From: Sycobia sp. Sy_11
Lineage: Eukaryota > Arthropoda > Insecta > Hymenoptera > Epichrysomallidae
Length of the DNA: 64,000 bases
Direction of reading: 5' to 3'
NCBI GenBank assembly: GCA_018907035.1
Contig: JACCIC010000064.1
Location: forward strand, 434,001-498,000
Shown one piece after another: positions 20,341 to 31,439 of the stretch. Position numbers and translations under genes: made by a program. Positions within the stretch are counted from its first letter, which is position 1, and each line of letters starts with the position of its first letter. The notes beneath the pieces were generated by a model. It was not told the origin of the DNA. It did no database searches and saw only the letters and a list, made by a program, of their open reading frames with translations.

Positions 20341-20740
20341 GGTTCTGTTCTCGATATAAAATTAAGTTAGTTTTTATCATTAGGTTAAGTAAAATTTGTT
20401 GAATTTATATGTTAGTATAGGATTAGAATGATAAATATTTTTATCTTTATAATATAATATATTAGCTAAAGTAATAATAGTCAGACTGTTCTTGTTTATG
20501 TTCGCCCCCGTAGAATCTGAAATAAAACTTATTACTACAAAAAAATTATTTAAAAAATTAAAAATAAAAATAAAATCAAATCAATAATAAAATAAAAATA
20601 AAATAATAAAATAAGATAAAAATAATAAAAGTAATATTCTATGTTAATAAAGGACAACCTGACCATCGCTACCACATTAAATTGGGAATTACTTGGTGTC
20701 CGACATTTCGAACCGCTACGGTTCCTCCTCAGGAACTAAA
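20341..20740 (-). mobile_element. Penelope-like terminal repeat in inverted orientation
   Basis: Matches, in the same orientation, 33840-34165, the terminal region of the minus-strand copy (shared tttataatataatatattagct, the gtcagactg word, A/T-rich aataaaa tract and the hammerhead motif). It faces away from the RT that follows, so the element at 20.7-22.5 kb is bounded by inverted termini. Confidence 0.6.
20698..20736 (-). ncRNA. Hammerhead ribozyme motif (minus strand)
   Basis: On the minus strand: CTGAGGAG, a stem II of gaaccg-tag-cggttc (6 bp), GAAA, then a GTC cleavage triplet, closed by gttc/ggac. All conserved core positions (CUGANGA, GAAA, NUH) are present. Penelope-like elements are known to carry such minimal hammerheads in their termini. 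Confidence 0.8.
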
Positions 20741-20759
20741 CTAAATTGGAAAAGCCAGA

Positions 20760-22354
20760 ATGATGTTCGAGGATAACACAACTTACAAAAAATTACAAAA
20801 AATACTCATATTAATAGGCGTCAAAATAAATTGAAAGAATTAGTAAAAGAATGGAAAAATAAATCTTACACTAATGAAATTACTTTTAAATACTTACAAT
20901 GCGAAAATGGAACAATAGCCAAATGTTATGGGGTTCCCAAAATTCACAAAGAACAATTGACCTATAGAAAAATAATATCATCAATTAATATTCCAACATA
21001 TAATATTGCAAGATTTTTATCAAATATATTAGTTAAGATCGTTGAAAAAATCAACTCTTATGTTAAAGATAGTTGGAGTTTTTATGAAGCAATTAAAGAT
21101 ATTAATATTCCGAATAATTATAAAATGATTTCATTGGATGTAGTATATTTAATTACAAATATACCATTCGATTTATTTAAAGAAATTATAGAAGAAAAAT
21201 AGTTAGAAATTAACATACACACAAAATTAACAAAAGATAAAATTATAAAGAATAAATTTAGTTTTCAATAACACAATTTTTTCCTTTCAAAATAATTTTT
21301 ATGAACAAAAGTATGGCTGTCCAATGGGATCACCTTTATCACCGGTGATTGCTAATTTGGTAATGGAAAAAATTGGAAAATATTGCATTGAATAAGTTGA
21401 ATTTTGAACCAATTATCTATAACAGATATGTTGATGACATCTTTACAATTGTACCAGAAAGATGTGTAGACGAAATGGTGGGTGTTTTTAATTCCATCCA
21501 TGATAGAATTAAATATACAACGGAATTAGAATTACACAATAAATTAAGTTTGTTTGAAGTCAATGTTATTAGAGTTAGTAATAACAGAGTAAAATTAAAT
21601 GGGTACAGATAACCTACATGGTCAGGTAGATTGTTAAATTTTAACTCACACCAGCTATTCGAAAACAAGATAGGTACTGTAAAGGGAGTCGTCGGCAGAG
21701 CAACCAAGTTTTATCACAGAGAGTTTTTAGAAAAGATAATTTAAAATTAGTTAAAGAGATATTCATTAACAATGATTATCCAATAGACTTTGTGGATAAA
21801 ATGATTCCAGGAAGAGTGGATCAAATTTATAATAGCACTAGAGAACGTAATATGAAATAGAGGGATAATAATAATAAAATCATTGTATTACCAGGATTAT
21901 CCGAACCATAGGATTATCCGAAAGAATTAGAAGTTCATTTAAAAAACATAAGATTCAAGTTTACTTTAGAAACAATAATAATATTAGAAGGCTATTTACT
22001 AATTGTAAAGATAAGGATGCTAAATTGTTGAAAACAGGAGTGGTATACAAAATAAATTGTAAAGATTGTGAAAAATATTATATTGGACAAACGGGAAGAT
22101 ACCTAAAACAAAGAATATTTGAACATCAATATAGCTTACGAAGCATAAATGGTACAACCGGGTTAAAAGAACATAGTTTAAACTTGTTATATTCTTTCGA
22201 TGTTGCAAATGTAAGTATTTTGGTTCAAGGTATTAAACATAAATATAAAAGAGAAATTCTTGAAAATATTCCTATTTTGAAGAATACCAATAATGTAAAT
22301 TTAATGTTAGAGTCAAGTAAATTGGACAACACGTATCATTACTTAGTAATATAA
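20760..22354 (+). pseudogene. Penelope-like reverse transcriptase with GIY-YIG endonuclease
   Basis: Penelope-like elements encode an RT related to telomerase, followed by a GIY-YIG endonuclease. Here the RT reads CYGVPKIHKE near 20925, ISLDVVYLITNIP near 21128 (catalytic aspartate), then a frameshifted stretch with the GCPMG-S motif near 21318, and RYVDDIF near 21426 with the catalytic aspartates. From 22025 the endonuclease is open: VYKINCKDCEKYYIGQTGRY with its C-x2-C pair and Y-I-G, then KQRIFEHQ, ending at the TAA at 22352. Stops and frameshifts break the RT; the endonuclease segment is intact. The N-terminal part is missing. Confidence 0.85.
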
Positions 22355-22470
22355 AATTTGTATTTCGCATTTAAGTTAACAAAAAGGGAGTTCCGTAAAT
22401 GTTATGCTAATAAAATTAGATTGGGGATGAGTTATATAAAGTAGCATGCCGGATTTTTCAATTTAGTTTA

Positions 22471-22509
22471 GTTCCTGAGGATGAACCGTAGCAGTTCGAA
22501 ACGTCGGAC
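22471..22509 (+). ncRNA. Hammerhead ribozyme motif (plus strand)
   Basis: CTGAGGA, a stem II of gaac-ccgtagca-gttc with one mismatch in its upper part, GAAA, then c and the GTC cleavage triplet, closed by gttc/ggac. It lies 120 bp after the GIY-YIG stop, the expected position at the 3' terminus. Confidence 0.82.
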
Positions 22510-22914
22510 ACCAAATTAATCCTTTAACGCCCAACTTGACCATTTTTCGACAATATTTTCAGTGGTGTGTAACACTAACTTAAAATGGTTCAAGAAATTC
22601 TTGAGATACCATTTTTAACGTACAATTGTATGTACTTTCAGAATATGGTATTAAAATTGTCGAATAATTTAACAATAAAAAGTTATAAACCATTTTTTGC
22701 AAAAAAACATGAATTTTTGAAAAAAAAATTCGTCTAACCCAAATTTTCGAATGGAAAGAGGGTTCGCTCACACGTCCAACACGTATATATTTGGTCAATG
22801 GCATGTATACTTTATTGTAAAACAGTTGTAATACCGAAATTAAAAATGGCGGCCATCCAAACGACCCTTTTTCCACCAAACTTATCAAGAAAGGTTCATG
22901 GTTTTTTTTCTCGA

Positions 22915-23160
22915 TGAGGATCGTCTTAACGAAAAAAATTTATAGAACAAAAAGTTGTTAGAATTTATCAGAGAAGTCGTGTGAATTTTTTCAGACTTTT
23001 CTGAGCGACTTTTGGATTTTTGGATATGGCCATTTTTTGATAAATGCAAAAATCGCTCAGAAAAGTCTGAAAAAATTCACAAGTATTCTTTGATTCATTC
23101 TAAGCACATTTTGTCCTATAACTTTTTTTGTAGAGTTGGTCTTTATTGAATTAAAAATTG
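22915..23160. repeat. Long foldback with 28-bp perfect core
   Basis: 22981-23008 is the exact reverse complement of 23053-23080, with a 44-nt loop. Outward the arms stay about 70-75% complementary to roughly 22915 and 23160, giving a hairpin of about 245 nt. Confidence 0.85.
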
Positions 23161-23521
23161 TTGAACGTTCTTAGGCGCTACTGAATGTAACGTTGCCCTG
23201 GTTTCACCACAATCAACATTTATTTATTGTTTTTTCTAATCAAAGAACATTATTCTCCGTTTTTTATTTTACCTCGATAAACAACTATATCAAGAAATTC
23301 AGAAAAAAATATATGCTCTATTTCTGATTACTTTGTAATTTTTGAAATTTTACGTTCGTAATAGGTCATAAGTATAAACTAAAAATACATACTATATAAC
23401 GCGTAAATTAGCTATCTTTTCTGATACTTATTTTATAAATTACTTTCTAAACTACTTATACCTATTTCATATTATACACACTCATGTTTCTTTCATACAT
23501 ATATGAGCTAACGACCAGAAA

Positions 23522-23731
23522 ATGTCGAGTAATCGAGGAAGTCGATATGAAATTTCAGAAAAAGAAAATTACAATGAATATGTATTTATTCCTGGTGAGG
23601 ATTCGGGGCAGTCTGATAATGATGGATCAAATGATGAAGATGAACTTCATGAAAATGTCACGACTAACTCGTTTGTTCCATTTCCTTCTGTTTCTTACAC
23701 TAAAATATTTGATGATTATAATATAACTTAA
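23522..23731 (+). CDS. Short acidic open frame, possibly a transposase N-terminus
   Basis: A 69-codon frame from the ATG at 23522 (codons include EDSGQSDNDGSNDEDE). Beyond the TAA at 23729 the frame continues readably (LEEAHEYVSKKGEKMFKHS), so the stop may be a nonsense mutation in a longer protein. Acid-rich N-termini occur in piggyBac transposases, but there is no diagnostic motif, so the identification is weak. Confidence 0.35.
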   Translation: MSSNRGSRYEISEKENYNEYVFIPGEDSGQSDNDGSNDEDELHENVTTNSFVPFPSVSYTKIFDDYNIT

Positions 23732-23851
23732 AAAAAATTAGAAGAAGCTCATGAATATGTTTCGAAAAAAGGAGAGAAGATGTTCAAACATTCTCCTGAG
23801 AATGAGATTTTTTTGGAAACATTTTCAGGAAACATTTTAAGTATAAAAAAC

Positions 23852-24128
23852 ATAGACTTATATCTGTGGTCGTACAGCACATGTGGGCGGGCTTAAAAAT
23901 GTACAAACTCGATTGATATAAAAAAAAATAGAAGACCTTTAATACATTTTATATTTTTCACATGTAGTTTTAAAATTGTTTTAGAAAACTTATAGTTATA
24001 ACACTCCAAGCAACTGTTTAATATTTATCTGCATCTCATACCAAAAAGATTGTTGAAATATCTAATCTATAATGTATAAATTAATTTTAAAGGAGTTCAT
24101 TTTACTTCTTGATCTTTTAGGTTCTATT
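23852..24128. repeat. Penelope-linked repeat, left of mariner insertion
   Basis: Direct repeat of 30942-31232. At 31 kb the repeat runs straight on into Penelope-like RT sequence, whereas here the continuation is found only at 25391, after a mariner. Confidence 0.8.
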
Positions 24129-25390
24129 AGAGGGCGAACTCAGCTTCCGACTTTCACGTTTCTGTGGCGATATAAATAGTACGAAAAATCAGATGTGTCG
24201 GATCTCTTACATATTTTTTAGTTTTGGCATTTACCAATAAAATTCAGTTAACTGGCGTTATCATTTGTGTAAACATTATAATTTTTTGATCAGTGAAAAA
24301 TGAATCGTGATAAATTGTTTTTTCGACATGTCCTTTTGCACTATTTTGATTTGAAAATAAGATTAGCAGAAAGTTATCGATCGCTTCAAGAATTTTATGG
24401 CGAACAAGCTTTATCGCTTACAACATGTAAAGAGTATTTTCAGCGGCATAGAAGTGAAGATACTGATGTTAATCACAAAGAACGTTCTGGACCTCCGAAA
24501 AAGTTTTAGGATAGTGAATTGTAAGCACTATTGGACGAAAACTCAACTCAAACGCTGAAAGAACTCGCCAATAACTTACGAGTCAGTGACAAAGCAGTTG
24601 GCAAACGTTTACATTCGATAGCAAAGATTCATAAAGAAGGAAAATAGATGCCACACGATTTGACCGAAAGTGTTATTATGAATCGGCACAACATTGCACT
24701 ATCTTTGCTTTCCAGGCAAAAAAAAAAAAAATTTCTGTGGAATATTGTGATTGGTTATAAAAAGTGGATCTACTATGACAATCCTAAGGGCAAAAAATCA
24801 TGGGTGGACCCAAGCCAACCATCCACATAGATGCCAAAACGGAACATCTACGGCCAGAAGGTATTGTTGTTCATTTGGTGGGACCAAAAGGGTGTGCTAC
24901 AGCTGCTAACGCCGAATAAAACCATCACTGTTGACGTATACAAACGTCAAATGAGTGATTTGCAACAGAAATTGATCGAACGTAGATCAGGAATCGCGAG
25001 CCATAGGCGCAGCCATTCTCTTGCATGACAACGCTCGGTGTGTTGTGAAAATCGTCAAAAACACACTTTTGGAGCTCGAATGGGAAGTGTTGCTGCACTC
25101 AGCATACTCGCCAGACACAGCACTTTCTGATTATCACCTATTCAGGTCGATTAAGCACGGACTCATTAATACACACTTCTGACATGTTCAAGAAGTGCGA
25201 GAATTTCTGGATGATTCGATCGTCTCGAAACAGCCGGTCTTTCGCCGCGTTATCGTCATATTGGCAGAATGATGAAAAAAAGTAGTATAAAGTATCGGAA
25301 ACTCTTTTGATTAAGCTAGCCTGTATCCATTTTCCATCATAAATGTTCTTTTACCGTTAAAAAAGTTCGGAAATTAAGTTGGCCTCTTAA
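24129..25390 (+). mobile_element. Mariner inserted into Penelope-related sequence
   Basis: The element is flanked by TA and has imperfect inverted termini (gagggcgaactcagcttccga at the left, with a right end whose complement reads gaggccaacttaatttccga, shown here in part). The uninterrupted target is preserved at about 31232, which fixes the insertion site. Confidence 0.8.
24300..25270 (+). pseudogene. Dead mariner transposase
   Basis: The ATG at 24300 opens a mariner N-terminus (YRSLQEFYGEQALS, KERSGPPKKF) that stops at 24507. Reading continues through ALLDENSTQTLKELA, a premature TAG before MPHDL, and FIWWDQKGV and VDVYKRQM near 24870-24950. The first catalytic motif, normally T-G-D-E-K-W, reads IGYKKW, so the aspartate is lost. 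Around 25020-25140 the LLHDNAR-like and HLF words are in a shifted frame. It is older than, and of a different subfamily from, the 53.2 kb copy. Confidence 0.82.
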
Positions 25391-25900
25391 TATATCATAT
25401 ATAGTAAATTTTTCTAGAGAGATGGATTATTTAGTTTATTGCCCTCGAATGTAAGTCTATCTGTAATTCAGTAAAATTCTCTACATCTAAATTAGCTATA
25501 ACCGGTGACAAAGACGACCCCATTGGACATCCGTATTTTTGTTCATAAAATTTATTATCAAATGAAAAAATTGTGTTATTAAAAACCAAATTAATTGCTT
25601 TAATAAATTCATTCATTGTTAATATTGTATGCAAATTAATTTCATTCCACTTTTCCTGTATAATATCATTTAACAACTCTAAAGGTACATTTGTAAACAA
25701 GGATACTACATCCAATGAAATCATCTTGTAGTTTTTCGGAATAACAATATCTTTTATTTCATTGTAAAAACACCAACTATCCTTAATGTAAGAACTAGAA
25801 ACCTATGGAAGATATTATTATTCTAAATGTCAGATTTTCTTTATGAATCTTGGGAAGCCCATAATATTTGTTTTCATACAAATAATTAATATTTTTTTAT
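25391..25900 (-). pseudogene. Penelope-like RT fragment
   Basis: From about 25900 down: YYGLPKIHKENLTFR, a frameshift, then an open stretch 25724-25431 with ISLDVVSLFTNVPLELL (catalytic aspartate) and YGCPMGSSLSPVIANL, the conserved RT motif before Y-x-D-D. The Y-x-D-D and the endonuclease are missing, cut off at the repeat boundary near 25391. Confidence 0.8.
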
Positions 25901-26760
25901 TTTAATTGTAGTACAATATTACAAATTTAGTATACATTATCTATTTTCTAGAACGATCATCTTTCCGTACTTGCAAATATATCTGAATATTTTTAGATGT
26001 AAATTTTTAGATTTTTACAAGAAAATCTAACTTGCTACTAGATTAGAGAATTATATGTACTTGCTATTCTTAGTAACCAAAAAAGGTTACATTTGAGAGA
26101 AAATCATCTATATAGATAACTATAACTGACTAAATTGCAACAGATAAATTTGGTAATAACGGAAATAATTTAAATTATTTTATTCATTGAAACAGCAAAA
26201 TGAACTAATAAAGTGGTGATTATTTTGTCACAAATTTCAAAATATCAAATTTTCTTTCCCCTTTTTTCCTTTTCTTTACTTTAATTACTAAGATCATATA
26301 AATTATAAGCCAAGAAATCCAGTATTTAACTTTTGAGAATAGAATATAACAGATAAAATTCCAACATTACAATTCACATACCTTTCTATACGTAACAGGT
26401 AATTATGATTTTGAACTAAGTTCCATGCTTTCCGCATAAATACTTTCTTTTTTTTTATATAATCAGAGATGTCTAATGATAAGTTTATAAAAGAATACGA
26501 CCTATTATTTGGGTCTCTTTTAAAGTTGTATGTTTCAATTTTCAGTTAATTTCTTTCAGTTAATTTTCTAGAGAAATTCGGCTATTGACTAACAGTTTGT
26601 TTCACCCACAAAGAAAAACGCACTTTGGCTATATTATTTTCCTTGTTATAACATAACAATCTATAATGATATTATTATAACGTAATTATTCAGCATAACT
26701 GATCTAAATCCACTCCAATTTTTTTATACTTTCAAGTTCTCAAATATCTAATTCTATATT
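25901..26760 (-). repeat. Penelope-linked ~860 bp repeat, copy 1
   Basis: Closely similar (roughly 85-90% by eye) to 32960-33820 in the same orientation, for example around the aatgaactaataaagtggtg block. It lies upstream of the minus-strand RT; mostly AT-rich, with no recognised domain. Confidence 0.75.
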
Positions 26761-27370
26761 AACATATAAATTCAACAACTTTTACTTAATCTAATGATAT
26801 AAAGTAACTTAAATCTATACCGAGAATAGAAGCCGCACTTATCAAAGTAACACAAACTTATTCATTTATGTAAAATAATTCAGTCATTCTAAAGACTCAT
26901 TCTATTTCATGTAAGATGATGAGATTTTCTGCACCGAAAAGGGTGGTTGCACTTGGGGAGATCACCTATAACTATTCCCTTTTTGCTTTTCTTTGATATT
27001 TTCATCGTTTCTTGTAGTTTTTCCAAAGATGATCTTTTTTCTGAATGTCTTACCTTATAATGCTTCTCGTGTTTAATGAAATTCTTTTTTTAATTATGTG
27101 GTAAATTTATTTTTCCTTTTTTTTGTATAGTATTTCCTTTCTATTGATGCCAACTTTTTGTTCATGCTAAGCTTGACAATTTCTAGCTAAAAATAATATG
27201 TTATCATTATTATTTTACTATTGATCACATACTTATTCCTTGTTGGTCACAGCGGAGTAACTCTCTCTAAGTTTCAATTTTTCCAATTGATCTGCAGGGG
27301 TTGGTTTCCGTAATAAGAGCAAAAATATTTCTTGCTCTGCATTTTTTTCCCTTCAATTGCATCGTCCACT
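26761..27370 (-). mobile_element. Penelope-like 5' region (minus)
   Basis: Reverse-complement counterpart of 19838-20340: shared blocks include cttcaattgcatcgtc near 27350, the ttgttggtcacag word near 27240 and the cgtttcttgtag block near 27005. Confidence 0.6.
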
Positions 27371-28299
27371 TCCTCTGCGTGCTCTTGTGTGTGGTTCTCT
27401 CCCTCTCTTCTTAGAGGTGCGCATCGGCGGCTCCCAGGAGCCCCCGTACAAGCCGTCCCTCGCGGTAACGACCGTCGATGACAAGCCCCTAGTTCTAATT
27501 ACCTGGGACTCTTTTAACGCCCCGTAACGGCCTCCAGCAACAACCGTACAACGCCTTCACCAATAGTCGATGGGAACTTTGCTGAACTGGCCGCGGGGTC
27601 ATGACGGCTATCAACCATAGTGCCGGCTCAGTGGTTGATGGAGAACTGCGTCGCGGCCCCCATGATGGTAATGGGGTGGCGTAATCTGGAGCGTGGAAAG
27701 TCTTAGGACTTCCCGTTGCAGCCCAGAGGGGCCACTCCATATAACGGCAGTATTCCCTCCGGTAGTGGAAGCAATCCTCTACGGCGAGGATCCGCCGTCC
27801 GCAGTTACAACAATACACCGCAACTACGCTTCACTGGCTTCGACGATATCCGCGCATTCCGCCGATATGACTAGCACTTCATCTTCTCCATTTTGCCCCA
27901 TGCCGCTAAATGCTTTCCATTTACCGTTTCCTATCAGCCACCGTCCAGGTCTTACACGGGCTTTAACGGGCTGCTTTGGCTAGCAACTATCGAACCACTT
28001 CATCAACCGCTAATATCAACAGTAGCTCGCCTATCATGGTCGTCCCTCTGTCGAGTGCACTTTTAAGCCACGTTAAGGTCGGTCGTGATCGATCCTTAAA
28101 TCTCTCGGCTCCCCGGGATCCGACGACTGAAACTCTACTACTCTAGAGTCGCCCAATAAGCGATAGCTCTCTATGTTTATTAGGACTACGCTTATTAAGA
28201 CTGTTGTTGACATAGTGTCCTTATTAGTGACAAACGATAGCACAACATGCTCGAGAAATTCGATGCTCAGTGTCCCATTGCTCTACAGTGAAAGCACGA
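27371..28299. other. GC-richer debris, probably retroelement, unresolved
   Basis: Base composition is clearly more GC-rich than the flanks. The minus-strand open stretch 27818-27495 has no motif I recognise. It is probably the continuation of the gag relic at 28.3-29.2 kb. Confidence 0.3.
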
Positions 28300-29210
28300 G
28301 CCGTAGATGCGTCTGTCTTCCCTGTCGTAAGTTGGCGGTGAGCTCATACGAACTTCCTCGCAATCACGGTTCTGCCACCGACCGTTGTTTCCACTCTGAG
28401 GACACGAGTCACGAGGGGATCTGGTCCTCGGCGGTTGCAATTCCTAGTTCTCTCGCTGCTGCTTGATTGGCTGGAGAGGGCTGTCTCGCAGCCGCCGCAT
28501 AACTACGATCTCTCTTGCTTGGTCGTCGACGTTAATCTCGGTGTCTGGCTTTCTATGGGTCCCGTTACTGCTGCCATCTCCTCGATCTTCGGCTTTACCT
28601 TTTTAGATTTCCTGCAGGTCTTCTTGTTGTATTCCTCGCTATCGGTCGACTTGGCCCTTCTACTTCTCTTATTTTGACTGATAGACACAACATTCGTCGC
28701 TTTGTCCTTCACCGCAGTCTGAGCTGCGCTACGGAGTCTCAGTTTTGAAGCTCCATGGTACGCTCCATCTGGAGGATATAACGTGTTAATTCGGTGAAGT
28801 TGATGCACATCTTTCTCACCATGTACACCTGATACTCCGGTCGTAAATTGTTGGCAGCGACCATCACCTGCTCGCACAACAGTGGCGGTCTCCGGAAGTA
28901 AGTATCTGAACATCGCGAAGAAGGTGGCGACGTTTTTGCTCGGGTCCTGGGTCCGAGAGTACAACTCTCTCCGCAGGTAATCTTCTCAACTAGTTAATAA
29001 ACCGAAGTCTGAACGCCTCTTCAAAGGCCGCCCTGTTGTCGGTCTCTGCACGGATTAGTCGGCACCACTACTTCAACGTACGGGAAATAGCCTTGATTAG
29101 TTCACTCTCTGTCAGGAGGGATGAATATCTACATTCTTCGGGACCCGATAGATATTTTTCTGGATACTCTTGGTCGGTCCCCTAGAACTTGATGCCTCAT
29201 TCATTTCAGA
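28300..29210 (-). pseudogene. Decayed LTR-retroelement gag
   Basis: Read downward from about 29120: LTESELIKAISRTLK, then FEEAFRLRFIN, then LYSRTQDPSKNVATFFAMFR (28964-28905). This order matches the capsid-like retrotransposon gag domain, including its R-T-Q motif. A basic region follows (KKTCRKSKKVKPK near 28620) and near 28300 a CFHCRAMGH word resembles a C-x2-C-x4-H zinc knuckle missing its last cysteine. Stops and frameshifts are present throughout. The protein differs from the errantiviral gag at 10-11 kb. Confidence 0.55.
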
Positions 29211-29399
29211 TCCGGGCCGGAAAATGCTGTCCATAGTCATTTTCTTATGCACATAGCATACATCCTCAAGATACAGCTATACTTGGTACATCATTATAAC
29301 TTGTGACGAAGGTCACAATGAACGACGGCCTCTGCCCCGGATGTCTCGGAAGAAGTAGCGCGAATTTGCGACTAATCGACCTGTTGTTTCTTTTGAGGT

Positions 29400-30150
29400 A
29401 CTGTCAAGTCGAAGCCGCAACGAGAAGTTTCGAATACAGCCCGAATCGATGCGCGCGCGCGCAGAACGATAACGAGATGCGTATGCAGCCGCCGCGTGAA
29501 AGAGCGAGGGAATGGCAAGGGCCCGGTGAAGAGAGGGGGAAGGTGGAGACACGACGCGCAGAGAGAAGAGCATTGCACGTTCGACCGCCGAGTGATACAT
29601 ATAGTTTCCGAGGTTTTCCCCGTGTCTTTCTGAGCTCGCGAGTATTATCTAGCCGTGTAGAGCAATTTCCTGGTGTGTATACGCTACTCCGATTACCCCG
29701 CGAGTTCGAGTGACAATTGTAAGAGGCGACAGACGAGTTAGTGAAGCGTGGGTGCAGAGTTTGCGAGGCAGGAGAGAGCCGTGAAAGATCGCGACACCGG
29801 CTACCTTGTTGGCGGACAACCAAGCCCGCACCACGAGGAAGTGGGAGCGACGAATAGAGCTCGCGCGAGCCCGAGTGTCCAAACCAAGCCGAGAGAGGTG
29901 ACCGCGAAGCTCACCTGAGCCGATCACGACCAGCCCGAGGAGAGGACGATTCAGCCAGCGCCTTCCGTTGACAGCCAACGACAGCACGGTGAGTCCTGAC
30001 GGCCGCGTAGATTGTAAGTCCGGGCCACGAATCGCGTAGCGACGGCGGCGCGTACGCGGACACGAGAACGTGCGCGCGTGTATTAGAGAGCTGCTTCAGG
30101 AGACGAGTCGGCAGCCCGGAGACGACGACCACGCAATAGCGAGTGTGCGT
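29400..30150 (+). promoter_or_regulatory. CpG-rich promoter-like island with possible 5' leader exon
   Basis: This is the only stretch in the window with dense CpG (for example gcgcgcgcgcag at 29450). It has no coding frame that fits a protein; long open stretches occur in several frames at once, as expected from GC-rich sequence. On the plus strand, acggtgagtcctg near 29985-30000 is a good splice-donor match. I infer a possible host promoter and non-coding first exon, but no downstream exon is identifiable. Confidence 0.35.
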
Positions 30151-30206
30151 ATGCGTGTGTGAGAGAGAGAGAATTAGAGTGCGTGTGTCGCGGAACGGAG
30201 GTCGAG

Positions 30207-30208
30207 TG

Positions 30209-30306
<98 letters not shown>
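30207..30306. repeat. (GA)n microsatellite
   Basis: About 100 bp of GA with one ggg interruption, in the CpG-rich region. The apparent SLSLSL protein on the minus strand is an artefact of this tract. Confidence 0.97.
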
Positions 30307-30941
30307 CGAACAGCAATTTTTTTCCTGTATATAAACACGTGTGCAGGCGCATTTATTAATGTAAACTTACATAGATTTACGTCCCACTTAATTATCTATG
30401 TCTCTAGCAAGCGAGCGTCGCGTCCGAGGGGGATCATACAGGCCGCGCGACGCACACTTACGTGCTTTCCTCGATTGCTACCTGACGATGATTTCCGGGT
30501 CCACTGGTGAAAGGTTACACGTGAAGGGCCGCGAGTCTGCCGGGTTTAGATGCCAAGGGTGATTTCATCACACCTTCGGTCACCCGTTCGTTTCTTCTTT
30601 CCCTAGACTCGCTCTCCTCTTCGCCTTTCGTACTTTTCACCCTTCTTTTTTTGTCTCGCCTGGCTGCCTTGTTTAATATCCAGACACTCGTTCGTTTCCC
30701 TTTTTTCTGCTTCTGCTCCTCACATATTCTCTTCTCTGCTTCTCTCTTACTCTCCTCTTACTTAGTCCCCCCTTTTTGGCTTTCTTTCTCTTTGACACTC
30801 TTTTTTTGTAATTGCTCTTTCGGTGTCCGAGGCGAGACACGTACAACGGCGGCCAACGATGATCAGGTCGCGTCGGAAAAAACGATCGCACACGCAATTT
30901 CGAAGTCGATTTATGAACAGATATATTAGGTATGATTTTAT
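30307..30941. other. Continuation of GC-rich region, pyrimidine-rich end
   Basis: A GC-rich part to about 30560 and a T/C-rich stretch at 30590-30820; no gene recognised. A sharp change to AT-rich repeat DNA occurs at about 30930. Confidence 0.4.
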
Positions 30942-31339
30942 TTTAAGTATAAAAGACACAGACTTACATCTACGGTCGCTCAGCGCATGCTTAAAAATTT
31001 ACAAACTTGTTTCAAATAAAAAGAAATACAAGAGCTGTAATATATTTTATATTTCTCACATGTAGTATAAAAATTGTTTTAGACAATTTATAGTTAGAAC
31101 ACTCCCAGCGACTGTTTAATGCATAGCATATCTGCATAGCATACCGAAAAAATAGTTTAAATAATTAATTTATAATCTATAAACTAATTTTAAAGTTCAT
31201 TTTTACTTCATGAGCTTTTAGGTTCTATATTGTATAGTAAATTTTTCTACAAAGATGAGTTATTTACTTTATTGGCTTCGAATATAAATCTATATGTAAT
31301 CCAGTAAAATTCTCTACATCTTCGATTTTTTTTCATAAA
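30942..31339 (-). mobile_element. Penelope-linked repeat joined to RT end (uninterrupted site)
   Basis: 30942-31232 matches 23852-24128 and 31233-31330 matches 25391-25490, the end of the Penelope-like RT fragment. Here the two parts are contiguous, showing the arrangement before the mariner at 24129 inserted. Confidence 0.8.
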
Positions 31340-31439
31340 AAAAAATTGTGTTTTACGATACATTACACACCGCCCTTGATCATAAAATTAAAATTTTTGT
31401 AAATGAAATTGTGTATAAACAATATTTTTTCATCAGATA

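Larger units (their letters stand above)
22519..23851 (+). mobile_element. Possible piggyBac-like or other DNA-element fragment
   Basis: The block starts right after a TTAA (22515-22518) with tcctttaacgccc, contains a ~245 bp foldback and an acidic open frame at 23522. A TTAA boundary followed by ccttt-type termini suggests piggyBac, but no catalytic region is visible and no right terminus was found. It ends where the repeat shared with 30.9 kb begins. Confidence 0.3.

Noticed and set aside
29303..29987. Long overlapping frames of 95-139 codons in the CpG island
   Set aside because: Several frames on both strands are open at once, with arginine/serine-rich composition and no motif, as expected for stop-poor GC-rich DNA.
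30083..30352. 89-residue open frame rich in SLSLSL
   Set aside because: It is the translation of the (GA)n microsatellite.
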